Below, one piece after another: positions 13,000 to 26,768 of a stretch of DNA of 64,000 nt. Below the pieces are notes generated by a model. The model was not told where the DNA came from. It did no database searches and was given only the letters and a program-made list of their open reading frames with translations. Numbering within the stretch: the first letter of the stretch is position 1; every line of letters begins with the position of its first letter. The translations under genes and the position numbers were made by a program. The stretch is from assembly GCF_000189635.1 (NCBI RefSeq), contig NW_002476426.1:1116001-1180000 (forward strand), in the 5' to 3' direction. The DNA is from Tetrahymena thermophila SB210. Taxonomy: Eukaryota > Ciliophora > Oligohymenophorea > Hymenostomatida > Tetrahymenidae.

Positions 13000-15900
13000 A
13001 TGGATGTAGAATTAAATTAATAAGAATTTTCTTGCAATTTGTATAGTTTTAAATAAATATAAGTAAATTGGTATCCTATACATAGAATAGTCTTGAAAAA
13101 TTTTGAAAAGAATCCGAACCTTTTTTTTATTTATTTCAACAACTCAATTGAGAATTTTAATAGAAATGATTAATGGAGAGAAGACGAAATATTTGAGCTA
13201 TTCAAAATGTTCTACAAGTTATTAAAATCTAAAATTTAGGATTTAAAAGGTCTATGGGGAATAATTAGCTTAAAGTATAATAGGAAAAATGGATTAATGT
13301 GCTACCAAAAATATAATGAGATCAGAACAAATTTGAATTTGAATAAATAGACAGAATAATATAAATAAATTTTAAATGATTTACTTAGCTCTACAAAAAT
13401 GAAAAATATAAATTTAAATAGTGAATAAGAATTCGAAAAAGAATTCAATTCTTTCAAAAAATTCATAATTGAAGAATTAGATTAGATTTGTACAAAGATA
13501 TCAAATGACAAGATAGAATAAATTTGTTAAATTGTAAATATTTTGATGCTTATTTAATTATTTTTTATCAAAATTTTATATTATTAAAGATAGGAATAGA
13601 TTACATTAATATTTAACGCAGAGTTAAACCAAAAGTAGATAATCTCATTAATTTGTTAGAATAAGGGACCGACTTAAATAATGCACGTAAATTTTATACA
13701 TTTATATCTCTATTATTAAACTATTAATGATTTAGCTATCCTAAAGAAAGATCCAAAGAATGACATTGAAAAAATAAAAGAAAGTGCTTCTTTAATAGTT
13801 AAAGTAAATAATTAAGCAAAGGAACATGAGTAAAACGACAAATAAGCTATAAACAAGAAAAAAAGCAATATAAATAATGCTGATTAATAAAATAAATAAA
13901 AAAAATCAGTAAAAAAAGAATTATGCATATAAGATAGTGATGGAGAAATGGAAACAGAAGATATTTAAAATTTTGATAATTAATAGCCAAACCAAGGCTT
14001 TTAGCAAGTAGATTTATTTTCAAAGAATAAATATTAAAAATAAGGGAAAAAAAGAATAAAAGAACAAGAATTTGATATGTAACCTATTTTTGACGGATAT
14101 GATTCAGAACCAGAACTAAGCTTTAATAAAGCTAATAAATAGCAACAGTAATTTAAGCAATAAATTAATAAACTTAATATAACATGTCCTGTTGCAAATG
14201 AATTATAAAATGATTTGCAAGTCTAATAAGAAAATCTGATGGAACTACCAGACTTAAGTGAAATAAATTTTAGCACTGAGGATAATATTTCTTAATTTAG
14301 TTATTGGAGTTAGTAGCTGTAAGAAAAAGATATAAACGAGATTGATGACAAATATGATTTTGATTTTGATGGTGAATCTTAAAACTAATAAAATAAAATG
14401 ATAGCATAACCTAAATTTACTCAAATGGAAGATTAAATAAATAATTCAAATATCTTAAATAAAATAGAGAAGTTAGGTAATTCATAATACTCTTTTTTTG
14501 ATGAAAATAGTGTTAATCCTTTTGAATTTGACAATAAACTATCTCTTTCAAAGGAAAATATAATCGAAGGCAACAATAAAAAAGCAATAAATATATAAAA
14601 CGAAGATGATAATTTAGATGCTTAAAAGAAATTTAAAAGAGAAAATGAAAATGAAATGCTAAATGCTTTTAAATAAACTTAAAAAAAGTAAAAACCTTAA
14701 CGAAACAAAATTTTAAATAGAAAATAAAAAAAAGCAAAATTGCATAATTTCACAGAGTAGCTACTATAATAAAATGATGCAAATTATTAACTTTAGAAAG
14801 AAAAAAGGAAGAAGATAAAAGTTGAAAAGGCCGTTAAAATGTTAAAACAAGAAAAAAAACAAAGAAAAGATCCAAAACAGTAAAAGTTAAAGGTCAACAA
14901 AAACATCATGATCTTAGAAAGCAAAATATTGAGTAATACTAGGTATATTAATAATACTAAAAATGACCCAATCAAATAACGCATTTTTTTTACATCAGAT
15001 TAAATTATTTCAAAATATTAAAATAAGAAATAAAAGCAATAAGCAAAATAGAAAAATTCATCATTAATTAAAGATGAATCATAACAATCAGTTATCAACG
15101 AATAAGATTCTGCTTAGTTTGAAAACTCTTAAATATCTTTTAATGAAATATAAAAACCTAATAAACAAAAAATTACGGAAGTTGATAATGAAGATTCTAG
15201 TTTAATTATGGTTGATGAAATTGAAAATTTAGAGCAAGGCAAGTATTAAAATAAAAAAGGCTAATAGATATAAGGCAAGAGAAATAAAATTCAAAAAATG
15301 ATAAGGTATTTTAATTTTAAATTTAAATAGCATTAATGATTTAATTTTATTTTTAAATAGATAGCAGAAGACTTTTTATACAAAGTACATGCCTAGAAAA
15401 GTAAAGGAAAATACATCATAGAAATAGATTGCAAATATTCAAAACACAAATTTAGATTAATAACATGTTACATATCAAGCATTGAAAATGATTGAATAAA
15501 AGCTAATAATGGCACTTTAGAATTAACAGTAGTTAATCTATTATAATGTAAAAGATATTGAAGAAATCAGGAGCAGTATTGTGAATGATCTCCCTAAAAC
15601 TTGCAATTTGTCAAATAGTTTGATGGAAGAAGCAACAAATATTTTAAAAGTTAAAAACTTCACTATAACTTACAAACTTGAGTCTGAATAAACAATATTT
15701 TATCTGTTGGAAAAAGTTAAATAAAATAGAATAAAGGAGGATGAAAATCTAGATAAAGAAATTTAAAAAAAATTAAAATTAGAAATTGTTTGCATTCTCA
15801 GAAATCAAATATTCTGGAACAAGCTCTAAACTCATGAAAAGGATTATCTTATTTAACTGCTCTACCTATTTGTTATAGGACTTTAAAATGAAGAACTTAA

Positions 15901-18900
15901 AGAGTTGTACTATCAGTTTGTTTACAAAAATTATATTATGAATAGTTATAAACTTTTAGGCATTATATTTTTTGACATAATTATTTACTTAATGGAATAT
16001 TAATAAATTAATATCGAAAATCCATCTGATAGTGAAGGCTAGGAATGTATGGAAACAGAAATAGGATATAGAGAAATGCTTGATGAAGATTGTACAGCTC
16101 CAAACAACAATACACCAAAGAAAGTGAGTAAGTAAAAAAAGATCAATTTTGCATCTTAAGATATCCATGAAATTAATGAAGAAATTTTAAGAGATATTTC
16201 TAAGCAAATAATTCTTTTGCAAGAAATGAGTAGAGCATTGAATAAAAATTAATTAGATTTAGAAAGACAGATAAATTTATTTGCATCTGATGCAGAATCA
16301 GTTATAAATTTTTTTTCTAATTGTTCGAATGATCAGGTTGTCTCTGAAAGATATTTTTAACCATATACAAATAATATTTGTTCTCTTAATTCTGATAATC
16401 TTGACATTTCAATGATTTTTTTGCATCATCTTTTCTATGCTGAGGATGTGACAGAAAAGGATTTATTTATAAATACCTTGAAAAAAATCTTAATAAAAAG
16501 AGAAGGATAATTAAATATCACAAAAATTATTTTTGAGCAAAGTCCTATTTAATTCTTCAGTATTTTTTAAAGCACTTACTCTTAGATAGAGAAAAGCTTA
16601 ATTTTAGTAAAGTTGATAGATATTAATAAGAGAGTAGATAGAGTAGTTGATATTTTACTTGATAGCACATTTGTTTTTAATATTGATATTTCAAGTGATT
16701 TAATTACTAAACTCATGAATACAGTTGTTGAATGTATCAACTATAATATAAAAGACTAGAAAGACTTGTTAAACGAAATTTATATGCAAATATTTTAAGA
16801 AGTAGTGAATGAAGAGGATAAAGTATAAAGTATCTAATCTAATGGCAATAATAAAATTTTATAATATGAAAAAAACACTTAAAGCATTTCATAACAATAA
16901 CTTTTTAAACAACTTGCCTTCTTAATAAAGTACCCTAGTGAACTGCTAGAGAGAAATTTTATGGAAGACTAAAATTTAAGAATCAGTAAAAATTAAATGA
17001 GGTTATTGAGCTCAATTTAAAACTCTATCGGAAATAACTAACTAAAAGAAATAACTCTTCGAGATATACTTATCATAAAAGTATTTATCAAAAATTTTGA
17101 CTTTTCAAATAAAATGATTCTATCAACTATTTTGAAATTAATTAAAAAATTGTTTCCAGATCCTAAAGAGAATGCTATTAAAGCTAGGACTCTTATTCAT
17201 TGTTCCTACATAAATCTCTTGAAAACGTTTGATCAGTAAAATTACAACTCTAATACAAGTAGTTCATATATTGAAATTTTCCAAACAACTTATACTGCTT
17301 TAAGTTTTTTAGTTGAAAAATATAACAATACTTCAAGTAATTAGGCTATTATGAATAACACTTATTTGACAAATAAATAAAATAATCAAAAGAATTTGTA
17401 TATCACTAAGCTGATTGAAGGTTTTTAATATACTGTCTTATGGGCATTTGGTTAAATTAACTCTATGCTTATCAGATCATCTGAATTTATAAAGCTTTTT
17501 ATAAAAACCTTTCTTAATAGTGATGATTTAATAAACTTTTTGAATCCTAATTAAATCATTCATCCTGATTTTAGATATCTATTACTTTAAATGTTTTATT
17601 TACTCTATCAATATCCTAGTACAATACTCGATACAGTGACCATAAACTAAAATTCATAGACTATCCCTAATATTAAAAAGTAAAATGAATAGAATTCCAC
17701 TATCATTAATTAGACTAACTACAAAAATTAAACATTACTTGACTCCTAAAACAATTCTAATGATTTTTGCTAAGCATCACTCAATCTCTCTTCAATAAAA
17801 TAAAATATATAAATAGAAAATTAAAATAAAATACTAGGAGATATAGAAAATTATAATTTCAGTAATTAGCATAATTAATAATCTTCTGAAAGCTCTGATG
17901 ATGATGATGAATAATTTGCTTAAGAATATAAAATAAAAGATGAAAGGAATAAAAAATTAAACGAGATTCACGATTGTATTGTTTAAATTAGCCCAAAGTT
18001 AAAAAAAAATTTAATTGAATTCATCACTCAACTGTAATTTTTTTTTCTTCTTCTAATAATTCCAATTTTATTTAATTAATTTACTTAATTTTAAGGTTTT
18101 ATTTCAGTAAAGCTATAATAAATATTTATTTATTTTTTTCTTACAATTATTCTAATTTATTTTCTAGAATTAATTTAATTTTATGATTTTAATTCAATTA
18201 AATTTAAATAGAAATTTATTTAGTAATTTTTTTTCATTTAATTATTTAATTACAGATTCAATCAAGAAGCTATGAAAAAATAAAATAAAATATTTCACCC
18301 AAATACAAGAACAATAGAGATGAGTTTTAAATTACTTGGCTGTGTCTTAAATTCATAATTTTAGCAATAACCATAAATTTCATTTGAGTAGATTTCTAAT
18401 TTACTGCTTTAGGATAAACCTTTATTTATGGGTGATATTTATTCTGAATTAAGTGACTTCAGTTTACTCATCAAAAGATATAACTTAATTTTTCAAACTT
18501 ATAATTAGTTTTTATCTTTGTACAAAGATCATTATAAGATTATTAAAGATTGCCTCAATTATAAATCAGACACTTATTCTCTTGAAGAAAGTAAATAAAA
18601 AATATTTATTTTTCAATATTAACATTTTAAAAATTTTTAAAATATAGCTGAGTTGCATCCACTTGAAAAATTTATTTTGCAGGCAGTTGTAACTTTATTT
18701 ATAAAGTTGCTTATTTCTTATGAAGGAAATGAAGTACAGTTAATATATAAGTATATTTAAAATTTAAGTATCTTTATAGAAAGAGTATTGCAATTTAAGT
18801 GCAAATATAACTAAAAAAGAGACTAATTTACTTAAAAACAAACAGATAAACTATTTTAAGTACTTTAAAAAACTAGAGTTTTTACTTAAATTTTTAAAAT

Positions 18901-20599
18901 TGAATAAGAGTAATTTTATGAAAGTGAGCTCGACATAATTAAATAGATAATAAAGAATTTATAATTACAACTTCAAAGAGAAGAAGATAGATATTTAAAT
19001 AAATTTATCATCCCACGTCAATTACTTACTTAATTGAAGAGTTGTATAACTGATACCATTTTGAAGGATGTAAAGCAATCAGAATGCTTTAAATTCTTTA
19101 ATAGGACAATGTACTTTTTAAGAAAGTTAATATAAATAAATAATGAGGAAAGTTTAGAGCAAAAATCAATCTTAACTTAAAATTCTTAATTGTAAAATAA
19201 TGATGATTAAAATTAAAAATTCTTAAATGATTAAATAAAAATAGTTTGGAATTAATTGTTTCTCAAAAATGCTTAGCAAGATTTTAGTTTAGAAAACTTT
19301 TAACTAGAATAATCTAAAATGTTAAATTATTTAATCAGATAAAGTAGACCTGATTTCAAACCAATTATTAAATTTTGTTTGAAATCTAAGTACACAGATT
19401 TTATTTTAAAGTTGACTATTTAATTAAAATCTATTGAAATATTCATGATAATTAAAAATTCAAATACAGTAGAAGAAAAATGCTCCATTTTATTAAGAGA
19501 TTCAATAAAATAATAACTTGAATAATCATAATTGTAACCTAAAGAATAATAAAAAAATTAAATCTTTAGAACGAAACTTCTAAATGCTTTTATACAGGAT
19601 ATACAAGAAATTAAATTTTAATATTATACTAAAGTTGATATGAATAAAAATGCAAAAATTAATACGCTTTACAAAGAAGTGTTGAATATTTTAGTGCTGG
19701 CTGAAACATAAAACGAAAATGGTCAAATTTTAGATGAAACTTTAATACAGAAGAAGATGATAAATACTTTTCTTTATGTTTTTGTTTAAATTAATCAAAT
19801 GGAATATATAACAGTTAAAAATGAAAACTAAACTCATTTACAAAGAAAAGAATTAGAAAATATGGTTAGAGATACTCTTAATAAAACTGTTTACAAACAA
19901 TATTTATTCTTATTTTTTTAAAGCCAGAGCTAGGAAGTAATTAGAGAAATGGAAATTTTAATCATGAGAAAAATATTAAAAGTATTGAGGAAATTTTAAC
20001 AAACAAGCACGATTGAATTTGAAAAAAGCTTTTTAGAAGAAATACAGTTGAACTATTTAAAATACTTTTTAAATACTATTTTAGACATAGCACTTAAATA
20101 CGACCCAGATATTAAGTATTTATTTATTTAATTTCAAAAATTTTATATAGTTAAATTAATTTGCAAAAATTTTTAATCTAGGACAAAAATTTAGAAATAA
20201 TCCCTTTAGATTTTATCTAGTGTAAATAATAAATTAAAATCAACATCTCCAGTAAATATGAATACAGCATCAGCTTCTTCTCACTCTACTGTAATTATAT
20301 TAATTTTTTTAATTAAATTTTCAAACAATAATTTGAAATTAAAATAGATTTTTAGTCTACTAAAATAATTTGCAGAGGATATCGATAATGATTTATAATA
20401 AAATTTTGAAAATTAAGTATTTAAATGTGGTTAATTTTATGAAGAGATAGTTCATATATTAATAGAAAAGCTATAAAAATAACTTAAGTTAGAAAATATA
20501 AATCCTTCAGTTAGTGAACTCAATTAATTTATACTAAAATTGCAAGAAATAACATTTTAACAATAAAATAATGATTAAATGATTATAGAAAATTCTTGA
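13000..20599 (+). CDS. giant helical protein, about 2440 residues, family not recognised
   Basis: Exons 13000..15305, 15361..18033 and 18256..20599, ending at TGA 20597-20599. Intron phases agree (phase 2 at both). Residues 1 to about 270 look helical and folded. About 270-770 is a polar linker of alternating acidic and basic Gln-rich stretches, including very basic tracts near residues 570-660 that could bind nucleic acid or serve as nuclear signals. From about 770 to the end most of the chain is Leu/Ile/Lys-rich with helix-like periodicity, interrupted by low-complexity spacers and an acidic tract (SSESSDDDDE near 1615). I see no signal peptide, no convincing membrane span and no catalytic motif. 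The pattern suits a large alpha-solenoid scaffold; a chromatin or replication-repair scaffold is only a guess. The second intron (222 nt) is a multiple of three and lacks in-frame TGA, so retention would not truncate the protein. Confidence 0.75.
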
Positions 20600-21303
20600 T
20601 TATTAACATTAATAATAGATATACTATTTAATTGGATCAATAAAATTGCTCATCTTAAATAATTATATATTTCTTGTTTATAATCTTCATTTTAGAAAGT
20701 AAAAATATTTATTTTAGTTTTTTAATTTTGTTGCTTTATTGTAGCAATTTTCAAACATTCATTTTACTTTGAGTTTTTAAATTAGGGATTATTTTAATTT
20801 CATCTGAAAGAATTGTAAACTATTTATATTATATGCAATTCAAATATTTAAAGTAATACATAAATAAATTGATATTTTAGATTTTATGGGAAAAAATGAA
20901 TGCCCTATTTTTTTTTTTGCTTATTACCTGCTTTTTTACATTTAGATTTTGTTTTAATTTGAATTCTACAAACTTAAAGAATGTATTATATATTTTTATG
21001 TATTTTTGAATGAATAAATATGTATTTATGTATGCATGTTTGCTTGTTTACTTCGATTAATAATATTTGCATGTATATGTGTATGTATGTATTGAATAAT
21101 ATAATCCAATTTGATATACGATGATATTAATTTCTTGATATAATAAATAATTAATTGAAAGAAAATTATAAATAAGCAAAAATAAGTAGAAAATTCATAA
21201 AAAACACCAAATTTATTTGGAAAGAAAACTGAAGAGTGTTATAAAAAAATTTGGAGAGAGATTTAATTTAGTGAAGAATATAAAAGGTTATTGATAGCTC
21301 TAA
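20600..21303. other. A/T-rich intergenic stretch
   Basis: No gene is supported here. The stretch holds long A and T runs and short tetranucleotide-like tracts (ATGTATGT near 21040-21095). Confidence 0.6.
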
Positions 21304-21921
21304 ATGGATAAGGGAGGTTGTGGTGGTAAAAAGAAATAATAATAATAAAAACAAAGAATAATGGGATATTTATTTTATATTATTAAATATTGTTAGATTA
21401 GAAGAATATATTAATTGTATTACACGGGGATTTAAAAATAAATAACTAGAAAAACCTTAGTGATGGTCATCAAAATAATGCCAGCACTGGTAATAGTAAT
21501 ATTGGGGTGGTGGAAGAGAAGACAAGCGAAGATCTTTAGCAACAACAACAACAACAACAAATACAACTTCAAACATTAACAACATTATCAACAATTACTT
21601 CATCTTAATTATCGGAATTATGCTGGGAGGTTTTTGATCTGCAAAACAAAAAAAGTCTTACGGATGTTCAATCTATCAAGCAGGAAGTACATACATATAT
21701 AATTCACAAAAAGAGTTTTTTTTGATTTTATTTCATCTTTATCTTTACCACAGATGACAAACATATATCAGACAAAAATGTCTAAAAATAGCAAGTAGCT
21801 GTATAAATAATTAAAGAATTCTTATTTTTCTTTTGCTAATTGCATTTAAAAGCTACCCCCTTATCAAATATTGATTAATTAATTAAGAAAGGATTTACAC
21901 AAAAATTAAATTTTAGAGTGA
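21304..21921 (+). CDS. small poly-Gln protein, tentative gene model
   Basis: The likely core is exon 21397..21686, which carries a Gln run (21538-21562) followed by less biased sequence (ELCWEVFDLQNKKSLTDVQ). A short first exon 21304..21325 (MDKGGCG) joins it through a 71-nt GTAAAA...TTAG intron in phase 1. A 67-nt GTACAT...CACAG intron then leads to 21754..21921 in phase 0, giving about 159 residues. The alternative is that the last exon is read one phase over to TGA 21957-21959, which gives a more protein-like sequence (VAVQIIKEFLFFF) but needs a poor donor starting GTTTTT. I do not recognise the protein. The local base composition is richer in G and C than the flanks, which supports coding here, but the exact structure is uncertain. 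Confidence 0.4.
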
Positions 21922-21959
21922 TTGATTAATTTATGCATTTTTTTCTTCTATTTATTTGA

Positions 21960-23121
21960 TCACTAAAATATAAAATCTTATTCATTCATTAAAACAAACT
22001 TCCTATTTTAAATTAATTAATTAGTTATTATAATAATAACTAATTACATTAGATTTTTTTCGAATAATATTTTTTCTTCTATTTTTCTTTATTCTACATA
22101 CATACTTCTGTGAACACTCAAATCAATTAATAAATAAATAAATAATGCTGGATAAATAACAAAATAAAATAAAATTATTAGCAATGTAAATCAATCAATC
22201 AATCAATCAATCCATTTCGCACTTTTAGTTTAAATATACAATTTTTATTTTCAACATCTTATTCTCTGTAAAATACCAGAGGTAACAACATCGATTTGTA
22301 TCAATACTATTTTCAAAATAATAAAATAAATACTTATTGTTAAAATGGGAAAAATTCAATAGAGGATAAACTGGAAAATAGATTATTTTGTTGGAGGTTT
22401 TCTTTGTATAGGGAAATATCTGCATTAAGATATTAATAGGCATATTATTTTCAAAAGGGAGCAAAAATTATATTAATTACTCATAGCAATATAAAGGGTG
22501 TTTATTAAATTTTTGGGATGATTTGTAATCAGTTAGTTAGTTGTCTTCAGCAATTTTCATGTTTGGAGGAATTCTATTTGCTCATCATTAAGTCTATCTT
22601 TTCGTTAAAAAATATTATTTGATTTGATGAAAAAAGAGAAAAAACTAATAATTAGTTATCTTTAATTAATTATTAAATTTAGCAATTGATATCTGTCAGT
22701 CATTCAGTCAGGATTAATAATGTTGAATTAGATTGAAATCGTAGCTTTAAGATTCAATTAAAGAATTATTTTTCTACTTTTTTTCTATTTCAAAACCCAT
22801 AAAATGGAGGAAAAAGGGGTTTATATTTTTGGTTTAAACAGTTTATAGTCGAATAAACAGTCATTTAAATGCAAATAGCAAAAACAATATTTTAATGGGT
22901 AAAGATGGAAAAACATTTGATATTTCTGAATAGAAAAATCTATAATTTACTACATGAAAAGCAAATAATTTACTTTAAAAAAACTAATTCATTTTTTATT
23001 ATGAAAAAAGGATTTTAATTTGTAGAGTATTTAAAGCTATATTCAAGATATTTCTTAAGACCCTACAATATAAATTTCATTTTTAATTTCTGATTCATAA
23101 CTTTATTCTGTTTTGTAAGGG
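21960..23121. other. gap with a possible unassigned exon
   Basis: A run of AATC repeats sits at about 22188-22212. From about 22230 to 22630 the plus strand has an open ciliate-code frame of roughly 130 codons ending at TGA, with fairly ordinary composition around 22355-22600 (for example FCWRFSLYREISALRYQQ) but no start codon or clear splice partner. A short ATG frame also lies at 22869-23091. With only TGA as stop in such A/T-rich DNA, frames of this size can arise by chance, so neither is called as a gene. Confidence 0.4.
22188..22212. repeat. (AATC)n microsatellite
   Basis: About six uninterrupted AATC units in the gap between the tentative poly-Gln gene and the triple-RRM gene. Confidence 0.9.
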
Positions 23122-26025
23122 ATGAGTAATTTGAACTGGATTTACAAATATGAGATATTTGACATCTTACATTAAGCAGAGTTAATATTTTCTGATAAAA
23201 AAGATTCCATAAAAGACTTGATTAATTACTTCTCATTTTAGAATGATTAGTAAACAGCTTAAAAATCTGAAACTTTTTAGACAGCTACGTTAATATCTAA
23301 AATTGTCTCTATTATGCTCAGGACAACTATCCCTTTCAAAGATCCACTGAATTAAGAAATTTTGAAATTAAAGAATCAGAACCTGACTTCTAAGATGGTA
23401 AAATTTTAAAATAAATTTATTTGATTGATATAGTTTTAATTTAATTAAATAATTAAAAATTAGGAAAACAAAGAATCTTAAAAAAATATTTTATAAAGTC
23501 CTTAATTAAAAATTATAAGATAGTCAAGTGAAAGCTCAAATTAGAGACAAATTATAGATAAAGAAGAGCTATGGAGTGATCCAAAAGGCTTGCTTATTAA
23601 TGGTGGTTCACATTATTTCTTGAAACTTAGAGGGATACCTTATAATGCAAAAGAGTCAGAAGTTTAAGACTTTTTAGGTTTAACATTAGACAAGTATCAA
23701 ATGGTTTTTAAATATGATAAAAATGAAAAATTTACAGGAGAATGCTTTATTAAAGCAAAGGATCAAGATCAATTTGATAAAATAAAAAGTATGCATAAAA
23801 AAACTATGAAAAATAGGTATATTGAGATATTTGTAGCTGATAAAATTGAATTTGTTTAAGCTTAAGAATCATAAAATATGAATGATAGTAACTTTTACTT
23901 AACTGAAAAAGGTAATTCATCTAACTTAGGGCATGGATTAGGACAACTAATTACATCCTCAAGTAAGAAAGAAAGTGATAATTAGATTAAAGATAGAAAG
24001 AAGGCATCTAGAAGAGATGTATCGAGAAGTAGAAGCTCCAGAAGTAAAGAAAAGACTTCTAAAAGTAGCAGCAGAAAATCTAATAGCTTTTCCTCATCTT
24101 CTTCATAATCATCATCTTCACATATTAGGACTTAAGACAGCTAAAGTGATAGTAAATATTCTAAGTCTGGTAGTAGAAGTGATTCTTATCATTATCTAAG
24201 GCTAAGGGGACTTCCCTTCAATGCCAGAGAAGCTGAAATCTAATAATTTTTAGGAATAAGTTTAGAATAAGATTAAATTACTTTTAAGCATGACAATGAT
24301 GGCAGATTTAGTGGTGAGTGTGTCATTAGAACTAAGGATCAAAACTAACTAGACAAAATAAAAGATAAGCACATGAGAAATATGGGTAAGAGGTATATTG
24401 AAGTATTTGTTGCTGAATAAAGTGATTTTGTTCGTGCTTAAGATTCTCAAATTATTGATGATTAAAAAGTTGGTATATCCTAAATTAATTCACAAATAGA
24501 CCCAAATCTTCTTTAGAGTGCAAACATTGTTAAAATAAGAGGTTTACCATATAATGCAACGGACTAAGATATCTAAAAATTCTTCAAAGATTCACAAATT
24601 GTTCAAAATGGTATTTAAAAAGTCTATGATGGAAAAAGACCTTCAGGTGAGGCTTTTATTATATTTGCTACAAAGCAGGATGCTCAAAAAGCTATAGAAA
24701 AAGATAAAGAAAAAATGGGCAGTCGTTATATTGAAATATTTTTGAGTCACTTAAAAGAATTTACTAACCACATAAAAAAGAGAAAATCCTACTCTGGAAG
24801 CAATGGCAATTCGAACGGAGGCTCAAGCTCTTCTAATTCATCTAATAAGTTTTCAAATCACGGAAATAACGGAAATCGCTACGATAAACATTCTAACAGC
24901 TCAGGGGGATTTTCAAATCATAATAATCATGGAAGAAATAATAATAACGAAGGCAGGTTCAATAACCATCACTCTAGATACAGTAACTCACCTCACCGTA
25001 ATTATGGTAACAACGGAAATAACCATAATAACTCCTAAAACGGATCAGGTTTTTATAAAAAAGGAAATGGATAGACAAATGGAAATTATGATCGTAACGC
25101 AAAAGGTTTTTAGGAAAATTAGTATTCATCTAAATTTTCAAATAATGAAGAGAAATTTAGCAACATGAATCATAGCAGCAGCAGTAGTAGTAAAGGATAC
25201 TCGAATAACTACAATAATAATTAAAATTAAATGCATAGTAATAATGGTAACGGTAATCATAATTATGGAAACAGAAATAATAGCAATTATTAAAACGATT
25301 TTAGTAGAAATTTTAAAAACAAAGGGAAGGAAGACTAAGGAAAATACAGTGGAAGCAATAAGTAATATGATAATAACTAATTTAATTAATCTTAATAACA
25401 CAATTAATATTAACACCAATCTTAGTCAAACCATAACTAGCAACAATAGCCTTACAGTAAGAATTAAGGAGGACCTTAAACTTAAAATGATGGTAATTAT
25501 TATGGAGGAAATTATGATTACCAATACTAAAATTAATAATAAAATAATTCTTAATAAATGAATTAACATTAATCTTCATCTGGATACCATTAAGAAAACA
25601 ATTAGCTTAACAAAAATTATAATAATAACTCAAATGAAAATTAATAATATTCTCACCATCAACCTAGCTAATAGTAAAGCTACTATAATAATAACTCTAA
25701 TTCAGGCTAATATCATTAATAATAATAGTAGTATTAAAATTAATAGTATAACTAAAATAACTCTTTTGATCCTTAGCATCAACCAATTAATTATAGTTAG
25801 TATAGCAATTAAAATAACCATAATTAATAGAATTATCCTCCTAACAACTACTACGGTTAAAATTAACAAGATCACCATTCATAGTAGCAGAATCATTTAA
25901 ACATAGGTTAATAAGGTCATCCTTTAAATACGAATGGATCTCAAAACTCTCAACCATAATACTACCAACAAAATATGTTTGACATTCAACACCAACAACA
26001 ATAATAGCAATATCGCTATTACTGA
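23122..26025 (+). CDS. triple-RRM RNA-binding protein, hnRNP F/H-like
   Basis: Exons 23122..23397 and 23464..26025, with a 66-nt intron, encode about 945 residues. Three RRM domains are visible at about 142-220, 339-415 and 448-525. Each opens with a [27 protein letters not shown] strand and ends with RYIEIF or RYIEVF, the signature of quasi-RRMs of the hnRNP F/H, GRSF1 and ESRP group, which bind G-rich RNA and regulate splicing. Between RRM1 and RRM2 is a Ser/Arg-Ser/Lys tract ([17 protein letters not shown]). After RRM3 the chain becomes Ser/Gly/Asn and then Asn/Gln/Tyr-rich to the end, a prion-like tail common in hnRNP proteins. The N-terminal 130 residues match nothing I know. RRM1 and RRM2 are more alike than either is to RRM3, suggesting internal duplication. 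A nuclear splicing or mRNP role is likely; the target RNA is unknown. Confidence 0.88.
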
Positions 26026-26768
26026 TCAAATTATTTTTATATTTTTAGTAAAAAACAAAAATTAAATAAACAAAAATCTAGTTTAAGAACAAAAACTTTT
26101 CATTTCGAAATTTTATAAATAAAACATTCAAAAAATAAACAGCTTTCTTTTTAAAAATATAAAATACCCATAGAAACAAACAAAATATACTTTAAATTTT
26201 GCTTTATATTCCTTGCAAAAAAATCCTAAAAATGAATTTATAATAGTTAAATAAATAAATGGTGCTAAATGATATTTTTGTATCTAAAATTTTTATAATA
26301 AAAATATATAAAATAGTAGTTAAAATATGCTAAAAGGGCTGTTAAAAAATAAATTATAGTTTTATATTTAATAATTTTACTGTTTAATAACACACTTATT
26401 TATATTATATATTAGTATTCAATCTACATAACATTTTGTTGTCTCAACGAAATTTTTAAAATTGATTTTTTTTATTTATTTAAAAATAATTATAATTCTT
26501 CAATAGAATATTCTTTTTAAGATTTTTATATTTATATTGTGGGCAGAATCTTATTTGATATCAAGTTTATTAGGATCTAAATAAAAATAAAATTACATAC
26601 TTTAATTGATTGATTAACAATTTCTACAAAATATTATTTATCTTTTTCAATTTCAACCAGAAAAAATATAAAGTTTAGTATATATACACACATCTTTCAG
26701 CAAATTTGATGAACATCTTTTAAAGAGGATTAAATAAATTTATTGTTTTTTAGTTTAGCTAAATAAAA
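26026..26768. other. A/T-rich intergenic stretch
   Basis: Between two plus-strand genes. I see only A/T-rich sequence that presumably holds the 3' UTR of the triple-RRM gene and the promoter of the next gene. Confidence 0.6.

Noticed and set aside
24803..25900. Several Ile/Thr-rich frames on both strands
   Set aside because: Off-frame readings of the Asn/Gln-rich tail of the triple-RRM protein.
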